34,736 nucleotides of DNA, from positions 1 through 34,736 of the forward strand of contig CAYGQC010000025.1 in the NCBI GenBank assembly GCA_964351875.1, given 5' to 3'. The position numbers and the translations under genes were made by a program. This document shows, one piece after another, positions 8,112 through 16,718 of this stretch. A model generated the notes under the pieces. The model had not been told where the DNA came from and made no database searches. It worked only from the letters and a program-made list of their open reading frames with translations. Every line of letters begins with the position of its first letter. Positions within the stretch are counted from its first letter, which is position 1. This stretch comes from JANSWO01 sp964351875. Its GTDB lineage: Bacteria > Pseudomonadota > Gammaproteobacteria > Pseudomonadales > Azotimanducaceae.

Positions 8112-9430
8112 GTTGCTTGGTCATCTCGCTTCAAACGCTGTTCCACAAACGCGGCGGCAAACAGGTCACCCTCGACATTGACGGAGGTGCGGAACGTATC
8201 CAGCGGTCTTTCGACCAGCAGTAACAAACCGATCGCTTCCAGCGGAATGCCGACCGCCAGCAGGACAACCTGCATGCCGGCCATCGACCCGGACGGAATG
8301 CCTGGCGCTCCGATCGACGCCAGCATGGCGACAACGAAAACCGTCAGCGTGCCCGCAAGCCCGAGATCGATTCCGAAGATGTAGGCCAGGAAAACCGCGG
8401 CCACACCTTCAAACAAAGCCGTACCGTCCATATTGACGGTTGCGCCCAGCGGCAGCACGAAGCTTGCGACGGCAGGGCGAATACCCAGTTTCTCGCGCGC
8501 GGTTATCAGTGAAAGGGGCAGCGTGGCGGCGCTCGACGACGTGGTAAGCGCGACAATCATCGGGCTGACGATCGCGGACAGCACCGGTAATGGATTGCTT
8601 CGGGTTGCGATCATGTAGACGGTTGGCAGTACAACGAGGCCGTGCAGTGCGGTAGCGCCAAAGACAACCGCGCAGAACGCGAGGAGTTGCCCGAGCAGCG
8701 TGCTGTCGGCGCTGAGCGTGAGGTCGAAAGCGATGCCCACAACGCCGACCGGTATCAGCAGGACGGCCCAGCTAGCGATTCGATAAGTGACTTTGGCAGC
8801 GTCGTGAACAAAGGTGATGACCGGGCTGGTACTGGGCAGCGTCAGCAGGGCAGCTAGTCCGATCAGAACGCTGGTGACAACGATCCCGAGAAGGTTGGTC
8901 TCAGCCAGGGCTGCGAAGGGGTTGGTCAGCATTGCCTGCAGCAACCCCGCGAGACCCGTGCTCAACGAGCCGTCGGTTGCCGAGATCAGGCGGCCCGGGT
9001 CGATCTCTGGCACGTCCATGGGGGGCCAGGCGGTCCAGGGGTGTATCACCAGCACCACGGTGAGACCGATGATCACGGCGATCGCGGTCGTCACAAGGTA
9101 GTAGCTGACGGTCAGCCCGCCCAGCCGGGACAGCCGAGCCGTACCGCTGAGATTGAGCAGGCCAGACAAAAGCGAGAAGAAGATGAGCGGGGCGATGATG
9201 GCCTTGAGTGCGGCCAGGAACAGTGTCTTGCCTAGCCCCAGAACTGCGTCGAGCGCCGGTGACTCGCCAACGGTCAACGCCAGCGTGATGCCAAGGGCTG
9301 CGGCGCCGAGTACCCACCAGCCAAGACTGGTGCCAGGCTGAGAAGAAGTATCGTCAGAGGGCGAGCTGCGCTCGCCGTGTCCCACATCCTGCTTGGAGGA
9401 GTTGCTTGCGTCTTCCTGCTCTGAAGTCAC
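8108..9430 (-). CDS. Dicarboxylate/amino acid:cation symporter (DAACS family)
   Basis: A protein of 440 residues related to GltP/DctA, importing dicarboxylates or acidic amino acids with Na+ or H+. Family signatures are clear: the serine-rich hairpin TTSSSAATLPLSL, GATVNMDGTALFEGVAAVFL with the NMDGT cation/substrate motif, and SIGAPGIPSGSMAGMQVVLL in hairpin 2. Eight membrane helices plus two hairpins are expected. The first ~35 residues are hydrophilic and S/D/E-rich, longer than in GltP. The start is GTG at 9430 preceded by a modest AAGAGA site. The NMDGT motif does not discriminate glutamate from C4-dicarboxylates. First gene of a minus-strand run with the histidine phosphatase and probably the hydratase. 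Confidence 0.93.
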   Translation of the reverse strand: MTSEQEDASNSSKQDVGHGERSSPSDDTSSQPGTSLGWWVLGAAALGITLALTVGESPALDAVLGLGKTLFLAALKAIIAPLIFFSLLSGLLNLSGTARLSRLGGLTVSYYLVTTAIAVIIGLTVVLVIHPWTAWPPMDVPEIDPGRLISATDGSLSTGLAGLLQAMLTNPFAALAETNLLGIVVTSVLIGLAALLTLPSTSPVITFVHDAAKVTYRIASWAVLLIPVGVVGIAFDLTLSADSTLLGQLLAFCAVVFGATALHGLVVLPTVYMIATRSNPLPVLSAIVSPMIVALTTSSSAATLPLSLITAREKLGIRPAVASFVLPLGATVNMDGTALFEGVAAVFLAYIFGIDLGLAGTLTVFVVAMLASIGAPGIPSGSMAGMQVVLLAVGIPLEAIGLLLLVERPLDTFRTSVNVEGDLFAAAFVEQRLKRDDQAT

Positions 9431-9887
9431 GGGGATCTCTTGCGGCGATCGAGGGGTGCTCGGAAGGCCGCTAGTTTACACGTGAACGTCCAGCAACATG
9501 CCGGGGCGCAATCCCGTGCTTAAGGGCCGCCATTGTCGGCTTGGATTCCGTCTGCTGCTAGCTGTGGGCTCGCGAGAGTCCCGACCTTGAAAGGTTAGCG
9601 TCGGCCCCGCGTTTGCCGTCGCAGTGAGCGCGTAGCTGTTCGAGACCCTTTCGTCGCTTGCGCTATGGTGCACGGGATGTGCACGGCTAAGCGCCGGGAC
9701 GATCTGGAGTGATCCGCCTCGCGCCGCTCCGGACTTGCCTGTTGAGTTGTGGTGATTCATGTGTGCCCCTGGTCCCGCCGATACTGCTCGCGGCTGGCTT
9801 GTTGCCAGCGTCCCCTCACGCGCGTCTCGGTCACGAATTCAGGCACCACCTTGTACCTGATCAAGTACGGTATTCTGCCCGCCACCA
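9431..9887. other. 457-bp gap between divergent symporter and apbE genes
   Basis: I see no gene I can support here. Reading frames on both strands are rich in S, R, H and P and look like noise. It must contain divergent promoters, but no convincing -35/-10 pair stands out. GTAC-N8-GTAC occurs at about 9852-9867. Neighbourhoods of this type often have nqrF ending just before apbE; there is no trace of nqrF in this gap. Confidence 0.5.
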
Positions 9888-11009
9888 ATGGGCCAGGGTT
9901 GCACTATCTTGTTTGCGAGTTGTCTTTCTGTGTCATTTTCCCGCCGCGCAGTGCCGGCCTCGCGCGGTGTTTTTCTGGCGCTGTGGGCAATCCTCGCGGT
10001 GGCCTGCGACGGCACGGTATCGACGTATCAGAAGGCGTCCGGCTCGACGATGGGCACGACCTTCAATGTCACGGCGCACTGCCCCAAAGCCCTGCGCTCG
10101 TTGCCCGAGGACGAGCTGGAGGCCGTTGAGCAGTCGATGTCCACCTACCGGGCAGATTCGGAATTGTCGCGATTGAATGCGGCTGGCGTGACAGAACCAG
10201 TGGCGATCTCCGACGAGCTTGCGCACGTGATCAGCGCGGCGTTGGCTGTCGCGCGGCAGTCCGGTGGAAGCCTCGATATCACGGTCGGCGAGTTGGTCGG
10301 ACTGTGGGGGTTCGGACCGGATTCCGTTAACGCTATGCCAGATGCGAGCGTCATAGCCGCCGCGCTGTCGCGTACTGGCACGCAGCACATAGACTTAAAC
10401 CAACGCCCGGACGGCGCGTGGCAAATCAGCTTTGACGTGCCAGTGAAGCTGACGCTTGCGGCCATCGCAAAGGGTTATGGGGTTGATCGTGTTGCGGATG
10501 CGCTGGACGCGCTCGGCTGTCTTAGTTACCTGGTTGATGTCGGTGGCGAGTTGCGAACGCGCGGCTTGAGCCCCAGAGGCGAGCCGTGGCGAGTCGGTGT
10601 TGAGGTGCCGGACGCGACGCTGCTGGCGTCGGTACAGCGTGTACTCAGCCTGCGTGACGGCGCTCTGGCAACGTCGGGTGACTACCGGAACTATCGGGAA
10701 ATCTCCGGTCAACGTTATTCCCACACGATCGATCCGACGACAGGCTGGCCCGTGACGCACGACCTTGCTTCGGTCACCGTCGTGCACTCGAGCGCAATGA
10801 TGGCAGACGCCTACGCAACCGCCTTACTGGTGCTGGGCGAAGAGGCGGGTTACCAGTTGGCTCTTGAGCACGGGCTGGCTGCGTTGTTTGTCAGTCGTGT
10901 CACAGGCGGAGTGACAGAAAACGTGTCCAACGAGTCGGCGGACGCTCGCTTCGTTGAGCGCTATACTCCCCAACTGAGCGCGTACCTTGTGAGTGAGGCG
11001 GCAAAGTGA
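9888..11009 (+). CDS. apbE: FAD:protein FMN transferase, lipoprotein
   Basis: ApbE attaches FMN from FAD to threonine in Na+-NQR subunits NqrB and NqrC and in related flavoproteins, acting outside the cytoplasmic membrane. Family features are in order: GSTMGTTFNVTA (residues 52-63), the flavin/Mg region KLTLAAIAKGYGVDRVADAL, YLVDVGGELRTRG, ATSGDYRNY, SHTIDPTTGWPV and SAMMADAYATALLVLG. A lipobox LAVAC places the lipidated cysteine at residue 40. That leaves a long N-terminus; starting at GTG 9930 would give a more usual signal peptide (cysteine 26), and none of the candidate starts has a strong ribosome site. nqrM follows 58 bases after its stop, supporting a role in Na+-NQR assembly. Confidence 0.94.
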   Translation: MGQGCTILFASCLSVSFSRRAVPASRGVFLALWAILAVACDGTVSTYQKASGSTMGTTFNVTAHCPKALRSLPEDELEAVEQSMSTYRADSELSRLNAAGVTEPVAISDELAHVISAALAVARQSGGSLDITVGELVGLWGFGPDSVNAMPDASVIAAALSRTGTQHIDLNQRPDGAWQISFDVPVKLTLAAIAKGYGVDRVADALDALGCLSYLVDVGGELRTRGLSPRGEPWRVGVEVPDATLLASVQRVLSLRDGALATSGDYRNYREISGQRYSHTIDPTTGWPVTHDLASVTVVHSSAMMADAYATALLVLGEEAGYQLALEHGLAALFVSRVTGGVTENVSNESADARFVERYTPQLSAYLVSEAAK

Positions 11010-11067
11010 TCTGCCGCCGGGCCAGTTGCCGGGTCAGCGCGAAACGACAAACGATTCTGGAGTGACC

Positions 11068-11340
11068 ATGCTTACCGCCGTTCTCGCATTTTTCGTGATG
11101 CTGTTGATTGTGTCTGGCATGGCCATTGGCGTTATTGCTGGGCGCAAACCGATTGCGGGAAGCTGTGGTGGCTTGAACGCCATGGGCGTCGACACGGAGT
11201 GTGAGATTTGCGGCGGCAACCCTGCTCTTTGTGAAAGCGCCAGCGATACGCAGGGTCGTGGTGAATCGCTCAACTACGCGCTCGCGAAGGACGTATCGAA
11301 CACCGAAGCTCAGCCCGCGCGCGATCCGCGCCAAATGTAG
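11068..11340 (+). CDS. nqrM: Na+-NQR maturation protein NqrM
   Basis: A protein of 90 residues: one N-terminal membrane helix (AVLAFFVMLLIVSGMAIGVI) followed by a short cysteine-rich segment with GSCGGL, ECEICGG and PALCES. This is the NqrM (former DUF539) pattern. NqrM is needed to insert the iron centre held by cysteines of NqrD and NqrE. The four cysteines probably bind the metal for delivery. The ATG at 11068 has GGAG at 11059-11062, and the gene lies immediately after apbE, as in many Na+-NQR loci. The C-terminal ~35 residues are hydrophilic and variable. The nqrA-F genes themselves are not in this window. Confidence 0.9.
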   Translation: MLTAVLAFFVMLLIVSGMAIGVIAGRKPIAGSCGGLNAMGVDTECEICGGNPALCESASDTQGRGESLNYALAKDVSNTEAQPARDPRQM

Positions 11341-11685
11341 AAAACGCGTTGCTGAGTATCTACCGGCGTCCTGCCGCGTGAGCGTTTCCATAAGAATTTC
11401 CAGGCTAGCTGACGTCTGGCGGAACCTCTGCCAACGCCCAAGGCGGTGGCAAACCTGATGCCGACCTGCCTTCGGCGGCGCGCCGCGACCTAAACTGCTT
11501 CAGCTTTCCCGCTGGAAATCCCCGACTGTGACGCGCCTCTCAAACCCAGCCGGCGGTCTGTCGCATCGCTGCTATGCTTTTCTTAAGTGCCCCAGATTGC
11601 GGCTTGTTTGACGGCTTGTGTCCGAGAGGACGGGACGAACTCAAACTCGGAGCCGACGATCGCTACCCATCGTTTAAGGAAGATC
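11341..11685. other. 345-bp gap between nqrM and the HDOD gene
   Basis: No supportable gene. The HDOD frame is open back to 11587, but the ribosome site at 11676-11680 favours the later start. A GC-rich self-complementary stretch, CGGCGCGCCG, lies near 11476-11486 without a T-run, so it is not a good terminator. The final ~60 bases before 11590 are less GC-rich and may hold the promoter. Confidence 0.4.
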
Positions 11686-12540
11686 ATGGCTGTAGCTGAT
11701 TCAGAAACACCCGCGGCCACCGATACGATCGGTGTCGAGCTGGGGCGGGCGTTGTCCGCCGGTAAGTTGAGCTTGCCGCCTCTCCCTGGGGTGGCGACGG
11801 AAGTCCTGTCCGGCACGTCGGGTGATCAAGCGGATGCCAAGCGGCTCGCTGAACTCATCCAGCGAGACCAGTCACTGGCGTCACACGTAATGCGAGTGGT
11901 CAACTCACCGCTTTTTCGCGGTTCCATCGAGGTTGTGTCGCTGCAGCAAGCGATTGCTCGCCTCGGTATGGAGCGTGTTCGTGACATCGCCTTTACCGCG
12001 TCGGTGTCCGCTGTGCTACTGGCGAATTCACGCTATGAGAACCTGGTTCGGAGCGCATGGAAGCGTTCCCTGACTACCGGGCTGTGGGCGAAAGAGGTGG
12101 CTCGTAGCTGTCGAAAGAATGTAGAGCTGGCCTATCTCGCCGGTCTTTTTCACAACGTCGGCACTCCGCTTGTTGTCCGGTTCATCGAGACATACGACGA
12201 AACCGTGAGCGCTGAACGGGTCGAATCTCTGATCGAAGAGTTCGGCATGCCCGCGGCTCAGATGCTGTTTGTCGAATGGAAGCTACCGAACTCGTTGTCG
12301 CTCGTGCTCGAACGGTATCCGCGATGGCAGGAGCAAAGCCCGCCGGATGATCTGGCGCTGATGACAGCCACCGCTGTCTTGTTTTCTACCGCCCTGGAGG
12401 CGTGTCCGGACCCGGAAGAAGTGCGGGCGGGCCTCGTCGGTACGGCTGAGTGCGAGGCGCTGAACCTGTATCCGGAGGACGTTGACGCACTGCTGGATCG
12501 CGCTGAGTCAGTGCGCGAAACAATGGAGTCGATGTCATGA
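11686..12540 (+). CDS. HDOD domain protein
   Basis: A protein of 284 residues made essentially of one HDOD domain, a helical fold related to HD phosphohydrolases found in bacterial signalling proteins. Signatures are LPPLPGVATEVL, AELIQRDQSLASHVMRVVNS, QQAIARLGMERVRDIAF and AYLAGLFHNVGTPLVV. In the last, the HD metal pair is HN, as expected of HDOD proteins that lack hydrolase activity. There is no receiver or GGDEF domain. The ATG at 11686 has AAGGA six bases upstream; an in-frame ATG at 11587 would add 33 residues with no domain. Its stop overlaps the sthA start (ATGA), so it is coupled to a redox enzyme, an unexplained pairing. Confidence 0.85.
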   Translation: MAVADSETPAATDTIGVELGRALSAGKLSLPPLPGVATEVLSGTSGDQADAKRLAELIQRDQSLASHVMRVVNSPLFRGSIEVVSLQQAIARLGMERVRDIAFTASVSAVLLANSRYENLVRSAWKRSLTTGLWAKEVARSCRKNVELAYLAGLFHNVGTPLVVRFIETYDETVSAERVESLIEEFGMPAAQMLFVEWKLPNSLSLVLERYPRWQEQSPPDDLALMTATAVLFSTALEACPDPEEVRAGLVGTAECEALNLYPEDVDALLDRAESVRETMESMS

Positions 12541-13961
12541 GATCAGTCGATGTTTTAGTCGTTGGCTCTGGTCCGGCGGGGCAAAAAGCGGCGATTGGCG
12601 CCGCCAAGGGCGGTCTGGATGTCGTGCTCTGTGAGCAACTGCGTCAGATTGGCGGAGCGTGTGTTCACCACGGCACGATTCCCAGCAAGGCTCTGCGCGA
12701 ACGTGCCGTCAGGCGAGCCAGAGCATTGGACTTTCACGGCACGTCACTGATTGATTCAGGCGTTAGCGTGATGGAGTTGATCGGCGAAATGGCCGGTGTA
12801 ATTCGCTCCCACGATGCGTACATGACGGCGCAGCTAGAGCGTAACAATGTACGTATCCTGCATGGCCGGGCTTCCTTTGAAGGCCCGAATACGATGCGCG
12901 TGCGCCACACCGACGGCACAACATCAACCGTCAATGCTCGTAACATCGTTCTGGCTTGTGGCTCGACGCCGCGGCACCCGGACAATGTTCCGGTTGACCA
13001 CGAGAATATCTACGACAGCGATTCAGTTCTGTCGCTAGCCTATCTGCCTAAGTCGATGACTGTGCTGGGCGGTGGCGTGATCGCCAGCGAGTACGCGTCT
13101 ATTTTCGCGCTGCTGGGTGTCGAGGTAACGCTGATTGATCGGTACCCGCAACCGCTGGGGTTTCTCGATAGCGATCTCACCGAGCGCTTTGTTACCGGTT
13201 TTACGGCCAATGGCGGACGCTTTATCGGCGACGTGAGTGTCGAGAAGGTGGTGTTCGACGGCATTAGTAGCGTCGAGACGCATCTTGCCGACGGCGGCAT
13301 TGTCAAAGCCGAGAAGCTGCTATGCGCGCTCGGTAGGCTGTCCAAGCTGGACGGTCTGAACATCGAAAAAGCCGGCGTCGTGGTGAGCGAGCGCGGTCTG
13401 ATTGATGTCAATGAAAACGGTCAGACGAACGTGCCGCACATCTACGCGGCGGGCGATATTGTTGGCCCGCCGTCGCTCGCATCGGCAAGCATGGAGCAAG
13501 GCCGTCGCGTTGCGTTGCACTTGCTGGGCGATACCAGCGGCGATAGCTGGGAAATCATTCCGTCCGGGATCTATTCGGTTCCGGAGCTGTCATCGGTTGG
13601 CATGACGGCTGATCAAGCCGAGCAAGCGTTTGGGCAGGTTTTCGAAGGCTTTGCCTATTTCGATGAGATCGCTCGCGGCAATATCAGCGACACCAAAGAG
13701 GGCATGTTGAAGCTGATCGTGACGGCTGATCGCCAGGTGCGTGGCATCCATATCTCCGGCGAGGCGGCAACGGATCTCATTCACATCGGACAGATGGGCA
13801 TGATCTACAACTCAACAATCGATACCTACATCGACAACGTGTTCAACTTTCCCACCTACGCGGAGAGTTATCGTGTCGCTGCGCTGCATGCAGCAGCCAG
13901 GATCGCATCAGGTGAGAGTCGTTCGCCAATCGCAGCGCCGAATGAAGGTCTTAGTGCCTGA
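12537..13961 (+). CDS. sthA: Si-specific NAD(P)+ transhydrogenase (soluble)
   Basis: SthA is a soluble FAD enzyme that passes hydride between NADPH and NAD+, usually draining excess NADPH. The 474 residues match the family. FAD-binding GSGPAGQKAAIGAAKGGLDV is at the N-terminus; the redox-motif region reads GGACVHHGTIPSKALRE, where the second cysteine of lipoamide dehydrogenases is replaced by threonine, as in SthA. Then come the NAD(P) site LGGGVIASEYASIFALLGVE, IYAAGDIVGPPSLAS and the dimerisation-domain segment FNFPTYAESYRVAALHAA. The ATG overlaps the HDOD stop. It ends 45 bases before the convergent exported-protein gene, with no evident terminator between them. Confidence 0.95.
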   Translation: MRSVDVLVVGSGPAGQKAAIGAAKGGLDVVLCEQLRQIGGACVHHGTIPSKALRERAVRRARALDFHGTSLIDSGVSVMELIGEMAGVIRSHDAYMTAQLERNNVRILHGRASFEGPNTMRVRHTDGTTSTVNARNIVLACGSTPRHPDNVPVDHENIYDSDSVLSLAYLPKSMTVLGGGVIASEYASIFALLGVEVTLIDRYPQPLGFLDSDLTERFVTGFTANGGRFIGDVSVEKVVFDGISSVETHLADGGIVKAEKLLCALGRLSKLDGLNIEKAGVVVSERGLIDVNENGQTNVPHIYAAGDIVGPPSLASASMEQGRRVALHLLGDTSGDSWEIIPSGIYSVPELSSVGMTADQAEQAFGQVFEGFAYFDEIARGNISDTKEGMLKLIVTADRQVRGIHISGEAATDLIHIGQMGMIYNSTIDTYIDNVFNFPTYAESYRVAALHAAARIASGESRSPIAAPNEGLSA

Positions 13962-14006
13962 GGCAGGTGGCGACTGGGAGTTCGTTGGCTGGAATCTCGC
14001 GGGCGT

Positions 14007-14474
14007 CTAGAAGCGCCGGCTTATCCGTACGCCATCCTTAGACAGGCTTAGTTGGTCATTTCCATCTTTTTGCCAGACAAGCGTTAAACCCGAGTCATCG
14101 CCGCGCTGTTGGCCGAGAAACCAGCGCGGAGCGACCTGCCACCCGAGCACGGCGGTGCGGTGATCCAACTGGTACCGATACAAGCCGAGCGCTCGTTCTT
14201 TCTGTATTGCGCTGATCAAGCGAGGCGGGGTGTTCTGCGTCGACGGCAGCATGTAAGCCGCCGGCTGCCAGGTGCTGTTACTCCAGTTCAGGGAAGCTAG
14301 TTTGGCGGGCTCATTGGCGGGCCTGAATTCGGTCGCTGTCGCGAGCGCACGAAGCCCTTGCTCGGTGGCTCTAGAGTTCGCGGTATCGGTGCTCAAGTCA
14401 GCGTTTAGCGCTGGCGCTGAGAGGCAAATTGCGAATGCAGTCGTCAGTGTCAATGTCAGGGTCAAGCGAGCCAT
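14007..14474 (-). CDS. Exported protein of unknown function
   Basis: A protein of 155 residues, not recognised. The start chosen is ATG at 14474, with GGAGG seven bases upstream; the frame continues upstream to 14570, but the added 32 residues precede a perfect signal peptide and have no ribosome site. The signal peptide is MARLTLTLTLTTAFAICLSA followed by PALNA, with likely cleavage after ALNA. The mature part is ~130 residues and is rich in W, Q, L and R, with segments LGLYRYQLDHRTAVLGWQVA and SGLTLVWQKDGNDQLSLSKD that read like antiparallel beta strands. It has no cysteine. Likely a small periplasmic or outer-surface beta protein. It is downstream of the PilZ gene on the same strand, 199 bases apart. 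Confidence 0.65.
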   Translation of the reverse strand: MARLTLTLTLTTAFAICLSAPALNADLSTDTANSRATEQGLRALATATEFRPANEPAKLASLNWSNSTWQPAAYMLPSTQNTPPRLISAIQKERALGLYRYQLDHRTAVLGWQVAPRWFLGQQRGDDSGLTLVWQKDGNDQLSLSKDGVRISRRF

Positions 14475-14586
14475 TACAGCCTCCACGACGATCGTTCTGC
14501 ACCGCTTGCTCCTGTGGAGATTCACGGTGACGTTACCGAGGTTTGAGGCTATGCCGAATCGAGCTTCCAAGGCTGGGGAAACTCCG

Positions 14587-14607
14587 GAGATACTCTGGAG
14601 GTATCTC
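14587..14607. repeat. Inverted repeat upstream of the exported-protein gene
   Basis: GAGATAC (14587-14593) and GTATCTC (14601-14607) form a perfect 7-bp inverted repeat around a seven-base centre, about 110 bases upstream of the ATG at 14474. No T-run follows on either strand, so an operator or RNA hairpin is more likely than a terminator. The adjacent 14608-14660 stretch is AT-rich, as a promoter region would be. Confidence 0.5.
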
Positions 14608-14672
14608 GAAGATAATTAGATAAATCCCATAAGTGTATGAATATAAATAAATAGATCGGGTTCAGTTTTCGT

Positions 14673-15233
14673 TCAGCCTGCCGATTGGCGCAGTACGAAA
14701 CGCCTCAGGCTGCGAAGTTCAGGCGATTCCTGGTTATCCAGAACGACGGCACAGCGATGCTGTTCGACGCGCTGTACAGAGCCTCTCAGAACCACCGCGA
14801 GTCCTTCGCCGCGCAAGGCCACAGCGATGTTTGAGCTGATCTGGGGTCGATTGGCCACAGCGGCTCCTTCCTCGCTGACGTCGATGGGAAAGGCGAGGCC
14901 GTCCAGCGAGAGATCAACCCAAAGGGTGGGTGCGAGCCATTCCTCGTCGGCAGCCATAGCGCCGGCGAGGACGTCGATGCGTTCGCTCAGGCAGGTGATC
15001 GCATCAACAGCCGCTCTCGACGTCGCCGCCAGATCGGCCAGCGCGGTTTGCAACCGGCGTTCGTTGTCGGCGAGTTGAGCGCCTGTGCGCCAGCTTCCGG
15101 GCGTACCCAGCAATTCGTGCAGCAGCGCGGTTGGCGTTGTCGGATCACAGGCCTGCCACCGCAACTGCAGCGGCTGCACCACCCGTAGCGACTGACGATT
15201 GTCCTCGAATTCGGTTTCTGGATCGGTGGCCAT
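14673..15233 (-). CDS. PilZ domain protein (probable c-di-GMP receptor)
   Basis: A protein of 186 residues. Both c-di-GMP-binding elements of PilZ are visible: RQSLR (RxxxR) at residues 13-17 and DLSLDG (DxSxxG) at 107-112. They are separated by ~90 residues, far more than the usual few tens. The intervening part (about 50-100) reads as a helical segment (ADNERRLQTALADLAATSRA, then AITCLSERIDVLAGAMAADE), probably a coiled coil. The barrel strands ISSNIAVALRGEGLAVVLRG and CAVVLDNQ follow. It is divergent from lolC. From memory, Pseudomonas also has a PilZ gene next to lolCDE, so the location looks conserved. Cytoplasmic; target unknown. Confidence 0.78.
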   Translation of the reverse strand: MATDPETEFEDNRQSLRVVQPLQLRWQACDPTTPTALLHELLGTPGSWRTGAQLADNERRLQTALADLAATSRAAVDAITCLSERIDVLAGAMAADEEWLAPTLWVDLSLDGLAFPIDVSEEGAAVANRPQISSNIAVALRGEGLAVVLRGSVQRVEQHRCAVVLDNQESPELRSLRRFVLRQSAG

Positions 15234-15383
15234 GTCAGGGATTCGTCGAAGTTATCACTGCATTGAGTGTAGAAGCTGGCAGCGCCACGTCGAGCACCGC
15301 TCGCTATTCCAACATGACTCGCTCGAGCCTCAATTCGCGGCGATGATGGCGACGATTGTAAGCCCCTCGTGTAGCATCGCCGC

Positions 15384-16643
15384 GTGTTTACCCCGGTCTC
15401 CATTTTCATGGGGCTGCGCTACCTCTTGTCTCGGCGCAGCTTCGTCGCGTTTATCAGTGCCGTCGCCATCGGCGGGCTCGCGCTTTCCGTGGCTGTACTC
15501 ATTGTCGTGCTCTCCGTGATCAACGGATTTGAGCGCGAGCTCGCCCAGCGCGTCTTCTCGATTCTGCCTCACAGCGTGCTGTATCAACGCAGCCCCGGCG
15601 CGCTCGCGAGCGATGATCTCGCCAGGGCGGAAGCGACGCCCGGCGTTATAGGCGCCGCCGCGTTTGTGCAGGGCGCAGCACTTGCGGCGAACGGTGATGA
15701 CGTCGCGGGCATCCTGCTGACGGGAATCGACCCGAGCTACTACGATCGGGTCTCGGCGCTATCGTCTTTCCTGGTTACCAAAGGAGGCGGAAAAATAGCG
15801 ACTGGTTCGGCGGAAAACGGGCTGGCGGCGGGTGAATTTAACGTCTGGCTTGGCGCCCGGGTTGCCGAGAAGTTGCATATTGCGCTCGGCGACAAGGTTG
15901 TGATCATTCTGCCGGATGCATCAGTGACACCCGTGGGCGTATTCCCCCGCCAGAAGCGCTTCACCGTCTCTGCATTGGTGCGTTCAGATTCCGAGCTCGA
16001 TAGCAGAGGTGCATATATTCACCTGACCGACGCGCAGAAACTGTTTCGGCTGCCGGCTGGTGTGCACGGGATCCACCTTGCGACGGATGACCTGTTCGCG
16101 GCCGAGGCGATCGGCGAAGACGTGTTGTCAGAGCTGGGTTTCGACCGATTCGTGCAACGCTCCTGGATGCGCAGCCACGGCAATCTCTATCGCGCGATTG
16201 CGCTGCAGCGATCGACGATGTTTGTGCTCCTGTCTCTGCTGGTCGGGCTGGCGGCCTTCAACCTGGTGTCCACTTTAGTCATGGTGGTCAATGAGCGGCG
16301 TTCTGATATCTCTGTGCTGCGTTCCATGGGCAGCCGTGGTGGCACCGTGGTCGGGGTTTTCCTCGTTCTGGGGCTGGCGATCGGCGCGGTTGGCATAGGC
16401 CTTGGCCTGCTGTTTGGCGTGCTGCTCGCGCTACTTCTGGAGCACGGCTACGCGGCGCTCACAGACGCATTGGGTCTTGATCTCATGAGCCAGTATTTTG
16501 TGAATTATCTGCCGGTAGAGATCCGACCGGGAGATCTGTTGGAAGTCTCGGTAGTCGCCTTTGGGCTTTGCCTGCTCAGTGCGGTCTATCCCGCGTGGAG
16601 CGCGTCCCGTTTGCAGCCGTCGACCGTGCTCAGATATGAGTAG
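15384..16643 (+). CDS. lolC: Lipoprotein-releasing ABC transporter, permease subunit LolC
   Basis: A permease of 419 residues of the LolCDE complex, which extracts mature outer-membrane lipoproteins from the inner membrane and hands them to LolA. One membrane helix follows VSIFMGLRYLLSRRSFVAFI, then comes VLIVVLSVINGFERELAQRV, a typical Lol/FtsX-like start, a large periplasmic domain (about 50-265) and three C-terminal helices. Order (C before D) and resemblance to the LolC N-terminus favour LolC over LolE, but the two permeases are paralogous. The start is GTG at 15384 with little of a ribosome site; an ATG nine codons in is possible. The LolA-binding hook cannot be assigned with confidence by eye. 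Confidence 0.93.
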   Translation: MFTPVSIFMGLRYLLSRRSFVAFISAVAIGGLALSVAVLIVVLSVINGFERELAQRVFSILPHSVLYQRSPGALASDDLARAEATPGVIGAAAFVQGAALAANGDDVAGILLTGIDPSYYDRVSALSSFLVTKGGGKIATGSAENGLAAGEFNVWLGARVAEKLHIALGDKVVIILPDASVTPVGVFPRQKRFTVSALVRSDSELDSRGAYIHLTDAQKLFRLPAGVHGIHLATDDLFAAEAIGEDVLSELGFDRFVQRSWMRSHGNLYRAIALQRSTMFVLLSLLVGLAAFNLVSTLVMVVNERRSDISVLRSMGSRGGTVVGVFLVLGLAIGAVGIGLGLLFGVLLALLLEHGYAALTDALGLDLMSQYFVNYLPVEIRPGDLLEVSVVAFGLCLLSAVYPAWSASRLQPSTVLRYE

Positions 16644-16718
16644 TGATCTGATGGTTATCAGCGACGATTTAAGAGGCTGCAAACCACGTTGGTGCGCGAC
16701 GAAACAAGGGTGGCGATC

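Noticed and set aside
9476..9760. Minus-strand frame of 94 codons between apbE and the symporter, with an AGGGG before its ATG
   Set aside because: Composition (S, R, H, T-rich, no secondary-structure pattern) looks random and no family is recognisable; the ribosome site alone is not enough.
9850..9870. GTAC-N8-GTAC with TTGTAC and TATTCT as a promoter for apbE
   Set aside because: Spacer between the hexamers is only 14 bases and the dyad arms are 4 bp; too weak to list as a promoter.
11474..11488. GC-rich palindrome as a terminator after nqrM
   Set aside because: No loop of workable size and no T-run; expected by chance at this GC content.
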